A DNA stretch of 64,000 nucleotides from Mycolicibacterium litorale (GTDB lineage Bacteria; Actinomycetota; Actinomycetes; Mycobacteriales; Mycobacteriaceae). Under the pieces are notes generated by a model, which worked only from the letters and a program-made list of their open reading frames with translations, did no database searches and was not told the origin of the DNA. Position 1 is the first letter of the stretch. Each line of letters begins with the position of its first letter. The DNA is taken from NCBI RefSeq assembly GCF_010731695.1, contig NZ_AP022586.1:1550001-1614000 (forward strand), given 5' to 3'. A program made the translations under genes and the position numbers. Below, piece after piece: positions 45,760-56,984 of the stretch.

Positions 45760-48700
45760 TGCCGCGGCTGGGGGAGGCTGCGCTTCGGCAGTGGTTGGTC
45801 GATTATCTGGTGACCAATGTGGGGTGCAGTCCCGACGAGATCGACGTCGATCGGTCGATGCACGACTTGGGTGTGGGTTCGGCCGACGCGGTGGTGCTGT
45901 CGGGGGAGTTGTCGGAGTTGTTGGGTCGGTCGGTGTCGCCGGTGGAGTTCTGGCAGTACCCCTCGATCAGGGCGTTGGCGGCGTTTCTGACCGGAGCACG
46001 GTCCGAGGTGGCGGGTGAGGTGACCGGCCGGCGGGTGACTTCGGATGAGCCGGTTGCGGTGGTGGGTGTGGGGTGTCGGTTTCCGGGTGGGGTGGTTGGT
46101 GCGGAGTCGTTGTGGGGGTTGTTGATTGGTGGTGGTTCGGGGGTTACCGAGGTGCCGGTGGGGCGGTGGTCGGCGTTTGATGATGGGTCGCCTGAGGTTG
46201 CTGCGGTGTTGGCGGGGACGACGCGGTGGGGGGCGTTTTTGGATGATGTGGCCGGTTTTGATGCGGAGTTCTTCGAGATCTCGCCGCGTGAGGCGGTGAA
46301 GATGGATCCTCAGCAGCGGTTGTTGCTTGAGGTTTCCCATGAGGCGTTGGAGCATGCGGGGATTCGGGTTGATTCGTTGCGGCACAGTCAGACCGGGGTT
46401 TCGTGGGGCGTGTCAGGGGAGTACGGGTATTTGGCGTCTGCGGATCTGAGTCAGGTCGATGCGTGGTCGGGTACTGGTGGGGCGTTGAGCATCATCGCCA
46501 ATCGGGTGTCGTATGTGTTCGATTTCCGGGGGCCGTCGGTGACGGTGGATACGGCGTGTTCGTCGTCGTTGGTGGCGGTGCATCTGGCGTGTCAGAGTCT
46601 GCGTAGCGGGATTCGGATGTGGCGTTGGCGGCGGGGTCAATCTGTTGTTGTCGCCGGCGGTGACACGCAGTTTCGATGCGGCTCAGGCGATGTCGCCGAC
46701 GGGTCAGTGTCATGCCTTTGATGCTGCCGCGGATGGGTTCGTGCGTGGTGAGGGTTGCGGGTGGTGGTCCTCAAGCGGCTTGCCGATGCGGTGGGTGACG
46801 GTGATCGGGTGTTGGCGGTGGTGCGGGGTTCGGCGGTCAATCAGGATGGCCGGTCCAACGGGTTGATGGCGCCGAATCCGGGTGCGCAGATCGCGGTGTT
46901 ACGGGCGGCGTGTGCCAACGGTGGGGTGGATGGGCGTGAGGTCGATTATGTCGAGGCGCACGGCACCGGCACGTTGTTGGGCGATCCGATCGAGGCGCGG
47001 GCGTTGGGCACGGTGCTGGGTCGTGGCCGTGGGCCGGATTCGCCGTTGTTGATCGGTTCGGTCAAGTCGAATCTGGGGCATCTGGAGGCCGCGGCGGGGA
47101 TCGCGGGGTTCATCAAGACGGTGTTGGCGGTGCAGCGTGGTCATCTTCCGGCCAACCGCGGTTTCGGCCAACCCAATCCGCATATTCCCTTCGATGAGTT
47201 ACGGCTGCGTGTGGTCGCCGCGCCCACCGATTGGCCCGCCACCGGACGGCCGCGGCGGGCAGGGGTGTCGTCGTTCGGGTTCGGGGGCACCAACGCCCAT
47301 GTCGTGCTCGAACAACCCCCCACACAGCCGGTGGGGCAGACCGGCGCGGTGACCGATCCCGGGCAGCGTTGCGCGGTGACGACGTTGGTGGTCTCGGGCA
47401 AGACCCAGGCCCGGGTCGCCTCGATGGCCCAGGTGCTCGCCGACTGGCTCGAGGGTGCGGGCGCGGCTATCGGGTTGGCCGAGGTGGCCCACACGCTCAA
47501 CCAGCACCGCACCCGACACGCCGTCCTGGCCACCGTGTGTGCCCGCGACCACACCGCCGCCGTGGCCGGGCTGCGTGCACTGGCCGCCGGGCACAACGCG
47601 CCCGGGGTGGTCGGCCCCCACCCCCAACCCCGCCGATCGGGCACGGTGTTCGTCTATTCCGGTCAGGGTTCGCAATGGCCCGGAATGGGCCAGCGGTTGC
47701 TGGCCGAGGAACCGGCATTCGCCGCGGCGGTCGCCGAGCTGGAAGCACCATTCCTCGAACAGGTCGGGTTCTCCCTGCAGCAGGTGCTCAGCGCCGGACA
47801 ACCCGTGGTCGGTATCGCCCGCATCCAACCGGTCCTGGTCGCCATGCAATTGGCGCTGACCGCGCTATGGCGTTCCTACGGCATCGAACCCGACGCCGTC
47901 ATCGGACATTCCATGGGCGAAGTGACCGCCGCGGTGGTCGCCGGCGCCCTGAGCCCCGCCCAGGGCCTGCGCGTGATCGCCACCCGCTCCCAACTGATGT
48001 CTGACCTGGCCGGGCAGGGCGCGATGGCACTACTGGAACTCGACCCCGACACCACCCACACCCTCATCCGCGACTACCCGACCTCACCGTGGCGGTCTAC
48101 GCCTCACCCCGACAAACCGTGATCGCCGGCCCCCCACACCACATCGACGCCGTCATCGCCGCCGTCGACGCCCGCAACCGACTCGCCCGACGCATCGACG
48201 TCGACGTCGCCTCACACCACCCCACCATCGACCCCATCCTGCCCGCCCTGCGCACCGCACTGGCCGACCTGACCCCCCACACCCCAACCCTGCCCCTGAT
48301 CACCACCACCGACCCCACCACCCCCGCCGACTTCACCGCCGACTACTGGGCCACCAACCTGCGCCACCCCGTGCAATTCACCCACGCCATCACCACCGCA
48401 GCCACCCAACACCACACCTTCATCGAAATCAGCCCACACCCCCTCCTCACCCACGCCATCACCGACACCCTCACCACCACCCACCACACCACCGCCACCC
48501 TCCACCGCCACACCGACGACACCCTCACCTTCCACACCAACCTCAACACCATCCACCCACCCCCCACCGACGGCGTCCATGAGCCCGAACCGCATCCGGT
48601 CCTGCCGACCACGCCGTGGCACCACGGCCACCATTGGGTGAACTTGGGCAGGCGGCGGGCGGCGGGTGGATCGGCACCGGCGCCGGGCACCCTGCTCGGT

Positions 48701-51250
48701 GAGCACATCACGCTGGCGACATCACCCCCCGCGCACCTGTGGCAGGCGCGGCTGGTGCCGGAGGCCAAGCCGTACCCCGGTGAACACCGCCTTCGTGGGG
48801 TCGACGTCGTTCCCATTTCGGTCCTGCTGCAGACGCTTTCGGTGGCGGCCGCCGAATGTGGTGCAACGGCCCTGCTGGATGTGGAGTTCGAGCATCCGAT
48901 CGTCGTCGACCGCTCGAGGTCGATCCAGGTCGTCGCCGACGACCACTCGGTCACCGTGGCGTCGGCGGCCGAGCAGCAGACCTCCGGTCAGCGTTGGGTG
49001 CGGCACGCGAGTGCCCGCCTCGGCCACCGGCCCGAGCATGACGCCCCTGGTCCGGCTGCCGAGGCAGACGGTCGAGAGCTCATCGACTACGACGTGTCAT
49101 CGGTCGACGAGCTCCAGCGGTCCTGGGGCGTCGAGGGGCGGCCGTTTCCATGGTCTGTCGGCCCTTGCCGGCAGACACCGTCCGGATTGCACGCGGAGGT
49201 CACCACACCGCAAGCCTCGACGGTCGCACTCCTCGATGCCGCTGTTCATCTCGCACGACTGGCGGACGGCTCGAACCCGGTCCTCATGGTGCCGGCCGGC
49301 GTCGGGCGGGTCCATCTCGCAGCGGGAGAGGTCGGCGCCTGCGGATCAGTCGAGGTGTATCGGCGCGGCGGCGGCGGTGGCGAACTCGTCGTCGACGTCG
49401 TGGTGAAGGGTCCGGACGGCCGGACGTCGGTGGACATCCGCTCGCTTCGATTCACGACTCTGGAATCAGATCCCGTACCGCAGAACGCCACCGACGCGGA
49501 CCCCCGCACGTTCGTCCACGCGATCGAATGGCGTCCCTGGTCCGGGCCGTCCGGCCCGGGTCATTCCGACGGTCCGCTCGCCACGGTGGCGGTCATCGGC
49601 CGCGGTCTCGCAGCCGGCCGGCTGCGAGAGGTCCTGTCGGACAACGGCTACCGTTCAGCCGGCGCTGCCGACGCACGCTACGTCGTCTACGTGGCCGAGC
49701 CCTGCAGTACGGAGGAGACCGACGTCGGCTGCGCGGTCCGAATGTCGGGGGACGTGTCCCGACTCGTCCGTACGCTCTCGAGGCGGGACGGCCATCGGCC
49801 GGCCACATTGTGGATCGTCACCCGCGGTGTCCGGGAGTCGGGCACCGACGCCGCGGTGCGCCAGAGTTGCCTGTGGGGACTGGCCGGCGTCATCGGCGCC
49901 GAGCAGCCCGACCTGTGGGGCGGCCTGATCGACCTTCCAGACGACGACAACTCAGGACGATATGCGGCGGCCGTGTCGAGGGTGCTGCCGGTCGCGGCCG
50001 GAACCATCCTCGTGCTGCGTGACGGCGAGTTCTCGGCACCAGCTCTCGAACGGGTCTCGGGCCCTGCCGTACGAGAGCCGCTGCGGTGTCGTCCCGATTC
50101 GGCGTACCTCGTCACCGGAGGCCTGGGTGCACTCGGACTCCTGACGGCGGCGTGGCTCGCCGACCGGGGCGCCCGCCGCCTGGTGCTGGCCGGACGCACC
50201 GCCCTGCCGCCGAGAAGCGCCTGGGACAGCCATCGTGACGATCCCGTGCTGGCGCACAGGATCAGCGTCATCCGAAACCTCGAGATGCGCGGCGTCTCTG
50301 TCGAGTCGGTGGCTCTGGACGTCGGATCGCGTGAGGCGGTCCAGGCGCTGCTCGACCAGCGAGACCACCTCGGCGCACCGCCGATACGCGGGGTGATCCA
50401 CGGCGCCGGCGTCGCCGAGAGCCGGCTCCTGACCGACGTGTCGGACGAGTCGCTGCGGCATGTGCTGTGGCCGAAGGTCGCCGGCGCACAGGCGCTGCAC
50501 GATGCGTTCCCCGTGGGAAGCCTCGACTTCTTCTTCCTCACCGCCTCGGCCGGCGCCGTGTTCGGAGTCCCCGGCCAGGGCGCGTATGCGGCGGCGAATG
50601 CTCACCTCGACGGTCTCGCCCGAGCCCGCCGCCGACAGGGCGACCACACCATGAGCCTCGACTGGGTCGCCTGGCGGGGTCTCGGCTTCGCCGCCGGGGC
50701 CGACGTGGTGGACGAGGAGCTCCACCGGGTCGGATCCCGGCCGATCCAAGCGGAGGAGGCTTTTGCCGCCTGGGAGTACGCCCAGCGCTACGACGTGGCG
50801 CAAGCGGTGGTCGCCCCGTTGCCGGGTGCACGCGAGGAAGTCCGACCCGACGTCGGCCGCGGTCGCGGGGCGGGACGAGAGTGGACGCAGATGTCGGCCG
50901 ACGAGATGCTCGACGAACTCGCGACGGGACTCAGAGCGATCCTGGCCGACGAACTGCAGATGCCGCAGACCGAGATCGAATCGGATCGGCCGTTCGCCGA
51001 GCTCGGCTTGAACTCGGTGATGGCCATGTCGATACGACGAGAAGCCGAGGAGCTGGTCGGCATCGAGCTGTCGGCGACGATGTTGTGGAATCACCCGACC
51101 ATCGCGTCGCTGAGCGAATACATCGCCAACCGTCTGCGCCCCGGCGATGACGTGGCACCCGAATCCGAAACGGCGTCAGAGACCAGCGTTCTGGATGCGC
51201 TGTTCGCGGACGCGGAAACCGCTACCGCCGGCAGTGAGAGCGGTCGCTGA
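45759..51250 (+). pseudogene. Type I PKS4 (ACP-KS-AT-DH-KR-ACP), frameshifted in this sequence
   Basis: Order of domains: N-terminal ACP (LGVGSADAV), KS (Cys codon 46557), AT (GHSMGEV Ser codon 47910, VASH motif), DH (EHRLRGVDVVP, about 48690-49450), KR with TGGLGALG and AYAAANAHLD (about 50095-50690) and ACP (Ser codon 51014 in LGLNSVM). The frame breaks at several one-base gaps relative to PKS5: three near 46395-46425 (together in frame), two near 46611-46637, one near 46765 that restores frame, and one at about 48078 after which the rest is read in another frame to 51250. All are in G, T or C runs, so assembly error is likely; otherwise the gene is dead. No ER domain. Confidence 0.85.
46042..48570 (+). 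repeat. 2.5-kb PKS repeat, copy 1 (KS to end of AT)
   Basis: Nearly identical to 51562-54107. The offset runs 5520, 5523, 5525, 5526, 5525, 5524, 5522, 5521, 5522, 5537, which accounts exactly for seven bases missing here, five missing in copy 2 and a 15-base tandem unit (ACCACCCACCACACC) extra in copy 2 near 54001. Both ends diverge abruptly. The KS half is G/T-rich and the AT-linker half C-rich. Confidence 0.9.
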
Positions 51251-51269
51251 TGACGACGAGGTGCACGGC

Positions 51270-54200
51270 ATGACGTCCCTTCACGGTGAAGACGCTGTTC
51301 GGCAGTGGTTGGTCGATTATCTGGTGACCAATGTGGGGTGCAGTCCCGACGAGATCGACGGCGACGCCCCCCTGAGCGATCTGGCGGTGGGTTCGGCTGA
51401 TGCGGTGATGATCGCCGGGGAGTTGTCGGAGTTGTTGGGTCGGTCGGTGTCGCCGGTGGAGTTCTGGCAGTACCCGACGATCAACACCCTGGCGCGGTTC
51501 CTCAGTGGTGCGCAGCACGGGGGAGAAGAAGAGACCGGCGCAGGCGGGGGGCATCGCTGGGCGGATGAGCCGGTTGCGGTGGTGGGTGTGGGGTGTCGGT
51601 TTCCGGGTGGGGTGGTTGGTGCGGAGTCGTTGTGGGGGTTGTTGATTGGTGGTGGTTCGGGGGTTACCGAGGTGCCGGTGGGGCGGTGGTCGGCGTTTGA
51701 TGATGGGTCGCCTGAGGTTGCTGCGGTGTTGGCGGGGACGACGCGGTGGGGGGCGTTTTTGGATGATGTGGCCGGTTTTGATGCGGAGTTCTTCGAGATC
51801 TCGCCGCGTGAGGCGGTGAAGATGGATCCTCAGCAGCGGTTGTTGCTTGAGGTTTCCCATGAGGCGTTGGAGCATGCGGGGATTCGGGTTGATTCGTTGC
51901 GGCACAGTCAGACCGGGGTTTTCGTGGGGGCGTGTCAGGGGGAGTACGGGTATTTGGCGTCTGCGGATCTGAGTCAGGTCGATGCGTGGTCGGGTACTGG
52001 TGGGGCGTTGAGCATCATCGCCAATCGGGTGTCGTATGTGTTCGATTTCCGGGGGCCGTCGGTGACGGTGGATACGGCGTGTTCGTCGTCGTTGGTGGCG
52101 GTGCATCTGGCGTGTCAGAGTCTGCGTAGCGGGGATTCGGATGTGGCGTTGGCGGCGGGGGTCAATCTGTTGTTGTCGCCGGCGGTGACACGCAGTTTCG
52201 ATGCGGCTCAGGCGATGTCGCCGACGGGTCAGTGTCATGCCTTTGATGCTGCCGCGGATGGGTTCGTGCGTGGTGAGGGTTGCGGGGTGGTGGTCCTCAA
52301 GCGGCTTGCCGATGCGGTGGGTGACGGTGATCGGGTGTTGGCGGTGGTGCGGGGTTCGGCGGTCAATCAGGATGGCCGGTCCAACGGGTTGATGGCGCCG
52401 AATCCGGGTGCGCAGATCGCGGTGTTACGGGCGGCGTGTGCCAACGGTGGGGTGGATGGGCGTGAGGTCGATTATGTCGAGGCGCACGGCACCGGCACGT
52501 TGTTGGGCGATCCGATCGAGGCGCGGGCGTTGGGCACGGTGCTGGGTCGTGGCCGTGGGCCGGATTCGCCGTTGTTGATCGGTTCGGTCAAGTCGAATCT
52601 GGGGCATGTGGAGGCCGCGGCGGGGATCGCGGGGTTCATCAAGACGGTGTTGGCGGTGCAGCGTGGTCATCTTCCGGCCAACCGCGGTTTCGGCCAACCC
52701 AATCCGCATATTCCCTTCGATGAGTTACGGCTGCGTGTGGTCGCCGCGCCCACCGATTGGCCCGCCACCGGACGGCCGCGGCGGGCAGGGTGTCGTCGTT
52801 CGGGTTCGGGGCACCAACGCCCATGTCGTGCTCGAACAACCCCCCACACAGCCGGTGGGGCAGACCGGCGCGGTGACCGATCCCGGGCAGCGTTGCGCGG
52901 TGACGACGTTGGTGGTCTCGGGCAAGACCCAGGCCCGGGTCGCCTCGATGGCCCAGGTGCTCGCCGACTGGCTCGAGGGTGCGGGCGCGGCTATCGGGTT
53001 GGCCGAGGTGGCCCACACGCTCAACCAGCACCGCACCCGACACGCCGTCCTGGCCACCGTGTGCCCGCGACCACACCGCCGCCGTGGCCGGGCTGCGTGC
53101 ACTGGCCGCCGGGCACAACGCGCCCGGGTGGTCGGCCCCCACCCCCAACCCCGCCGATCGGGCACGGTGTTCGTCTATTCCGGTCAGGGTTCGCAATGGC
53201 CCGGAATGGGCCAGCGGTTGCTGGCCGAGGAACCGGCATTCGCCGCGGCGGTCGCCGAGCTGGAAGCACCATTCCTCGAACAGGTCGGGTTCTCCCTGCA
53301 GCAGGTGCTCAGCGCCGGACAACCCGTGGTCGGTATCGCCCGCATCCAACCGGTCCTGGTCGCCATGCAATTGGCGCTGACCGCGCTATGGCGTTCCTAC
53401 GGCATCGAACCCGACGCCGTCATCGGACATTCCATGGGCGAAGTGACCGCCGCGGTGGTCGCCGGCGCCCTGAGCCCCGCCCAGGGCCTGCGCGTGATCG
53501 CCACCCGCTCCCAACTGATGTCTGACCTGGCCGGGCAGGGCGCGATGGCACTACTGGAACTCGACCCCGACACCACCCACACCCTCATCCGCGACTACCC
53601 CGACCTCACCGTGGCGGTCTACGCCTCACCCCGACAAACCGTGATCGCCGGCCCCCCACACCACATCGACGCCGTCATCGCCGCCGTCGACGCCCGCAAC
53701 CGACTCGCCCGACGCATCGACGTCGACGTCGCCTCACACCACCCCACCATCGACCCCATCCTGCCCGCCCTGCGCACCGCACTGGCCGACCTGACCCCCC
53801 ACACCCCGACCCTGCCCCTGATCACCACCACCGACCCCACCACCCCCGCCGACTTCACCGCCGACTACTGGGCCACCAACCTGCGCCACCCCGTGCAATT
53901 CACCCACGCCATCACCACCGCAGCCACCCAACACCACACCTTCATCGAAATCAGCCCACACCCCCTCCTCACCCACGCCATCACCGACACCCTCACCACC
54001 ACCCACCACACCACCACCCACCACACCACCGCCACCCTCCACCGCCACACCGACGACACCCTCACCTTCCACACCAACCTCAACACCATCCACCCACCCC
54101 CCACCGAGGTGTCGCGATCAGCCACGGTGGTTGCCCCACTGTGGATCTCCCGTCTCGCCCGTGGCAGCAGTCGAGGTACTGGTTCGCAGGCAAGCCCGCC

Positions 54201-56984
54201 GGCAGGAAGGTCGCCGGTGGTCACCCGTTACTCGGAGTGCACGTCGAGATCCCCTCGGGCGACGGTCACGTGTGGCAGGCGGAGATCGACCCCGAGGCGA
54301 CTGGATGGCTGGCTGACCATGCGGTGCACGGCCAATCCGTATTGCCCGCAGCGGGATTCGCCGAGATGGCGCTGGCCGCGGGCGCCGAAGCCCTCGGCCT
54401 GCGCGCCCACGCCGTCACGGTCGACCGGCTGGAGGTCGAGCAGATGCTCCCGCTGGACCGCCGGATCCAGGTGACGACCCGACTCGTTCGCGGTGCAGAC
54501 CACGAGCACCGTTTCGAGATCTACACGCGCGCGGCCGAGGATCGATGGTGTCGGCATGCCGTCGCCCGGATCGCCGCCGCCCACGGGTCCGCTCCCCGCC
54601 CGCGGACCGATCCGTCGGAGGACTCCGGGACCGCGGTGTCGCCGACGGACTTCTACGCGGCCCAGCGCGAGGCGGGAGTGCACCGTGGGCCCGCGTTGCG
54701 CGCACTCTCACGGATCTCGCTGACGGCCGGCGGCCGGGCCGAGACCGAGATCGAGCTGCCCGAGGAAGCCGCACCGTATCCGGCCTACCGGATCCACCCG
54801 GCGATGCTCGATGCCGCGATACAGAGCCTGACCGTCGCGGTGCCGGGAAGAGGCATGGCCGATGTGGCCGACGAGCCCTATCTGCCTGTGGCACTGGGGT
54901 CGGTGCGGGTGTTCGCCGACGTCGGACGGTATGCCAGGTGCCGGGCCGATGTCGTGACCCTCGACGACGACGGCCGGGGCGCGCTGGGCCGGATCATCCT
55001 GATGAACGACTCGGGGACGGTGACCGCGGAGGTCACCGCCATCCAGTTGCGGCGAATGCCGCGCGGAGCGGTGCCGATGCCGCTGGTGCACAAGCTCTTC
55101 GACACCGTCTGGCAGCACACCGCGGTTCCCGCAGCGGCGTCCGGTCACGGTGGTGCCGCATCGACCCGGGGCTGGGTGGTGTTGGCCGGGGATGCGGATG
55201 CGAGAGCCGACGCGCAGCGGTTCGCCGACGCCGTCGGATCGTCGGGCCGCCCGGCGAACATCACGGACCTCATGGACGAGTCCGGGGTGTCCGCGGCGGT
55301 CGCCGACGCCGCTGCACGAAGCGAACGCCCGCCGGAAGGGGTGGTCGTCTTCGTCGGAGGAGGCCCCTTCGACGGTTCGGACGTCGCAGACGACGCCGAT
55401 CGGACGATCGCGCGTGGGCGCGATCTGGTCTCGGCACTGTCGGTCACCGCGCGCTCGGTGGCCGGTGCGTGGCCGGGCCGGTCCCCGCGACTGTGGGTGC
55501 TCACTCGCGGCGGTCTGGTCGTCGACGGTGACGAGTCGGGCCATCCCACGACATGTGCACTCAAGGGCCTCATCCGGACGTGGGATTACCCAGGGGAAGC
55601 CGCCCGGATGCTCGCCGACGAGCCGGATGTGCGCGCGACCCTGGTGGACGTCGGCACCGCCGACGATGTCGTCGCCGCCATCACCAGCGAACTGGCGATA
55701 TCGGGAGACGACGACGTCGTCGCGTGGCGCGGCGATCGGCGGTACGTGGAGAGACTGTCGCGTGTCACGCCGGAACCGCGTGAGGGTGGGCCTGCCGTGC
55801 GCACCGACGGTTCCTACATCGTCACCGGCGGTATGGGCGGCCTCGGCATGGTCGTGGTCCGCTGGCTGGTCGACAACGGTGCGGGCCGGGTGATCCTCAA
55901 CGGCCGCAACGGCCCCGCCGACACACTGCGCGGCGACCTCGCCGAACTCGGGACCCGTGCCGAGATCGCCGTCGTGACCGGAGACATCTCCTCACGTGGA
56001 GTGGCTGAACGGCTGGTGGCGGCCGCCGAGGAGACCGGGTTACCGCTGCGGGGCGTCGTGCACGCGGCGGGCGTGGCCGACGACGGTGTGGTGGCCGCCC
56101 TCAACCAGGCGAACCTCGAACGGACCTGGGCCCCCAAGGCGGCAGGGGCCCTGCGGCTCCATGTGGCCACTGCGGACCGACAGCTCGACTGGTGGGTGGG
56201 CTACTCGTCGGTGTCGTCGATGTTGGGCGCCCCGGGGCAGGCCGCGTACGCCTCGGCAAATGCATGGCTCGACGGGCTCGTCGCGTGGCGGAGGGCCGCA
56301 GGGTTGCCCGCCACCGCGATCAACTGGGGTCAGTGGTCCGACGTGGGCATGGGACGGTCGCTGACACTCAGCGTGCTCGATCCCATCACCCCCGCCGAAG
56401 GCCGGGAGGCGCTGGAGGCACTGGTCGGCGGCAGCCGTGCGCGGGTCGGCGTCGCCCGTCTGCGTCTGGACCGCGCGGCGGCGGCGTCCCCGGAATTCTT
56501 CGAGAAGGGCTACTACGCCGCGCTCATCGAGGACTCGGGGTCATCGAGCCGCCACGGCGGATCGGCGACCGACGGCGAGACCCGGAGCGCCGCAACCGCA
56601 CCCGCGTGGTCCGAGCTGTCCGGGAACGAGCTCCGCGCACAGCTCGCCGACGGATTGACCGACATCCTCGCGCGAGAACTGCGGATGCCACCGTCGGCGG
56701 TGGACCGCGAACGGTCCTTCCCCGAACTGGGTCTGGACTCGATGATGGCGATGGGCCTGCTCAAAGAGGCGCGTCAGTTCGTCGGTGTCGAGTTGTCGGC
56801 GACGATGCTGTGGAACCACCCGACCATCGCGGCGCTGACGGGATACCTCGCCGAAATCCTCGACACAGAAGACATGTCCGACGACAGCAGCCTCGATGTC
56901 GCATGCGAATCCGCGAGCAGTGTGCTCGATGCGTTGTTCGACAGCGTCGAGGCGGCTTCAGCCAGGAGTGAGAGCGGGATCTGA
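51270..56984 (+). pseudogene. Type I PKS5 (ACP-KS-AT-DH-KR-ACP), frameshifted in this sequence
   Basis: Starts at ATG 51270 (GTG 51261 possible) with an N-terminal ACP (LAVGSADAV), then KS, AT (VASH), DH with DHAVHGQSVLP (His codon 54318) and HPAMLDAAIQ, KR with TGGMGGLG and AYASANAWLD, and ACP (Ser codon 56739). Relative to PKS4 one base is missing near 52789 and one near 52807 (G runs), two in a GT repeat near 53060 and one near 53127; another one-base shift is needed between 54107 and 54145, at the edge of the duplicated block. The net loss of six puts the final ~2.8 kb back in the starting frame. The intact tail and clean domains favour sequence error over decay. No ER. Confidence 0.85.
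51562..54107 (+). repeat. 2.5-kb PKS repeat, copy 2 (KS to end of AT)
   Basis: Partner of 46042-48570, near-identical over KS, KS-AT linker and AT. A 15-base unit near 54001 is present twice here and once in copy 1, adding five residues (Thr/His). Homopolymer differences between the copies fall in both, as expected for random uncorrected errors. Confidence 0.9.

Noticed and set aside
46755..48122. Interpretation of PKS4 and PKS5 fragments as separate short PKS genes
   Set aside because: The fragments are consecutive parts of one domain series, and alignment of the two copies explains each break by a one- or two-base indel.
48480..48560. ACC/CAC-rich stretch as a microsatellite or CRISPR-like repeat
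   Set aside because: It encodes a Thr/His-rich AT-linker in frame and has no spacer-repeat structure; only a 15-base unit varies between the copies.
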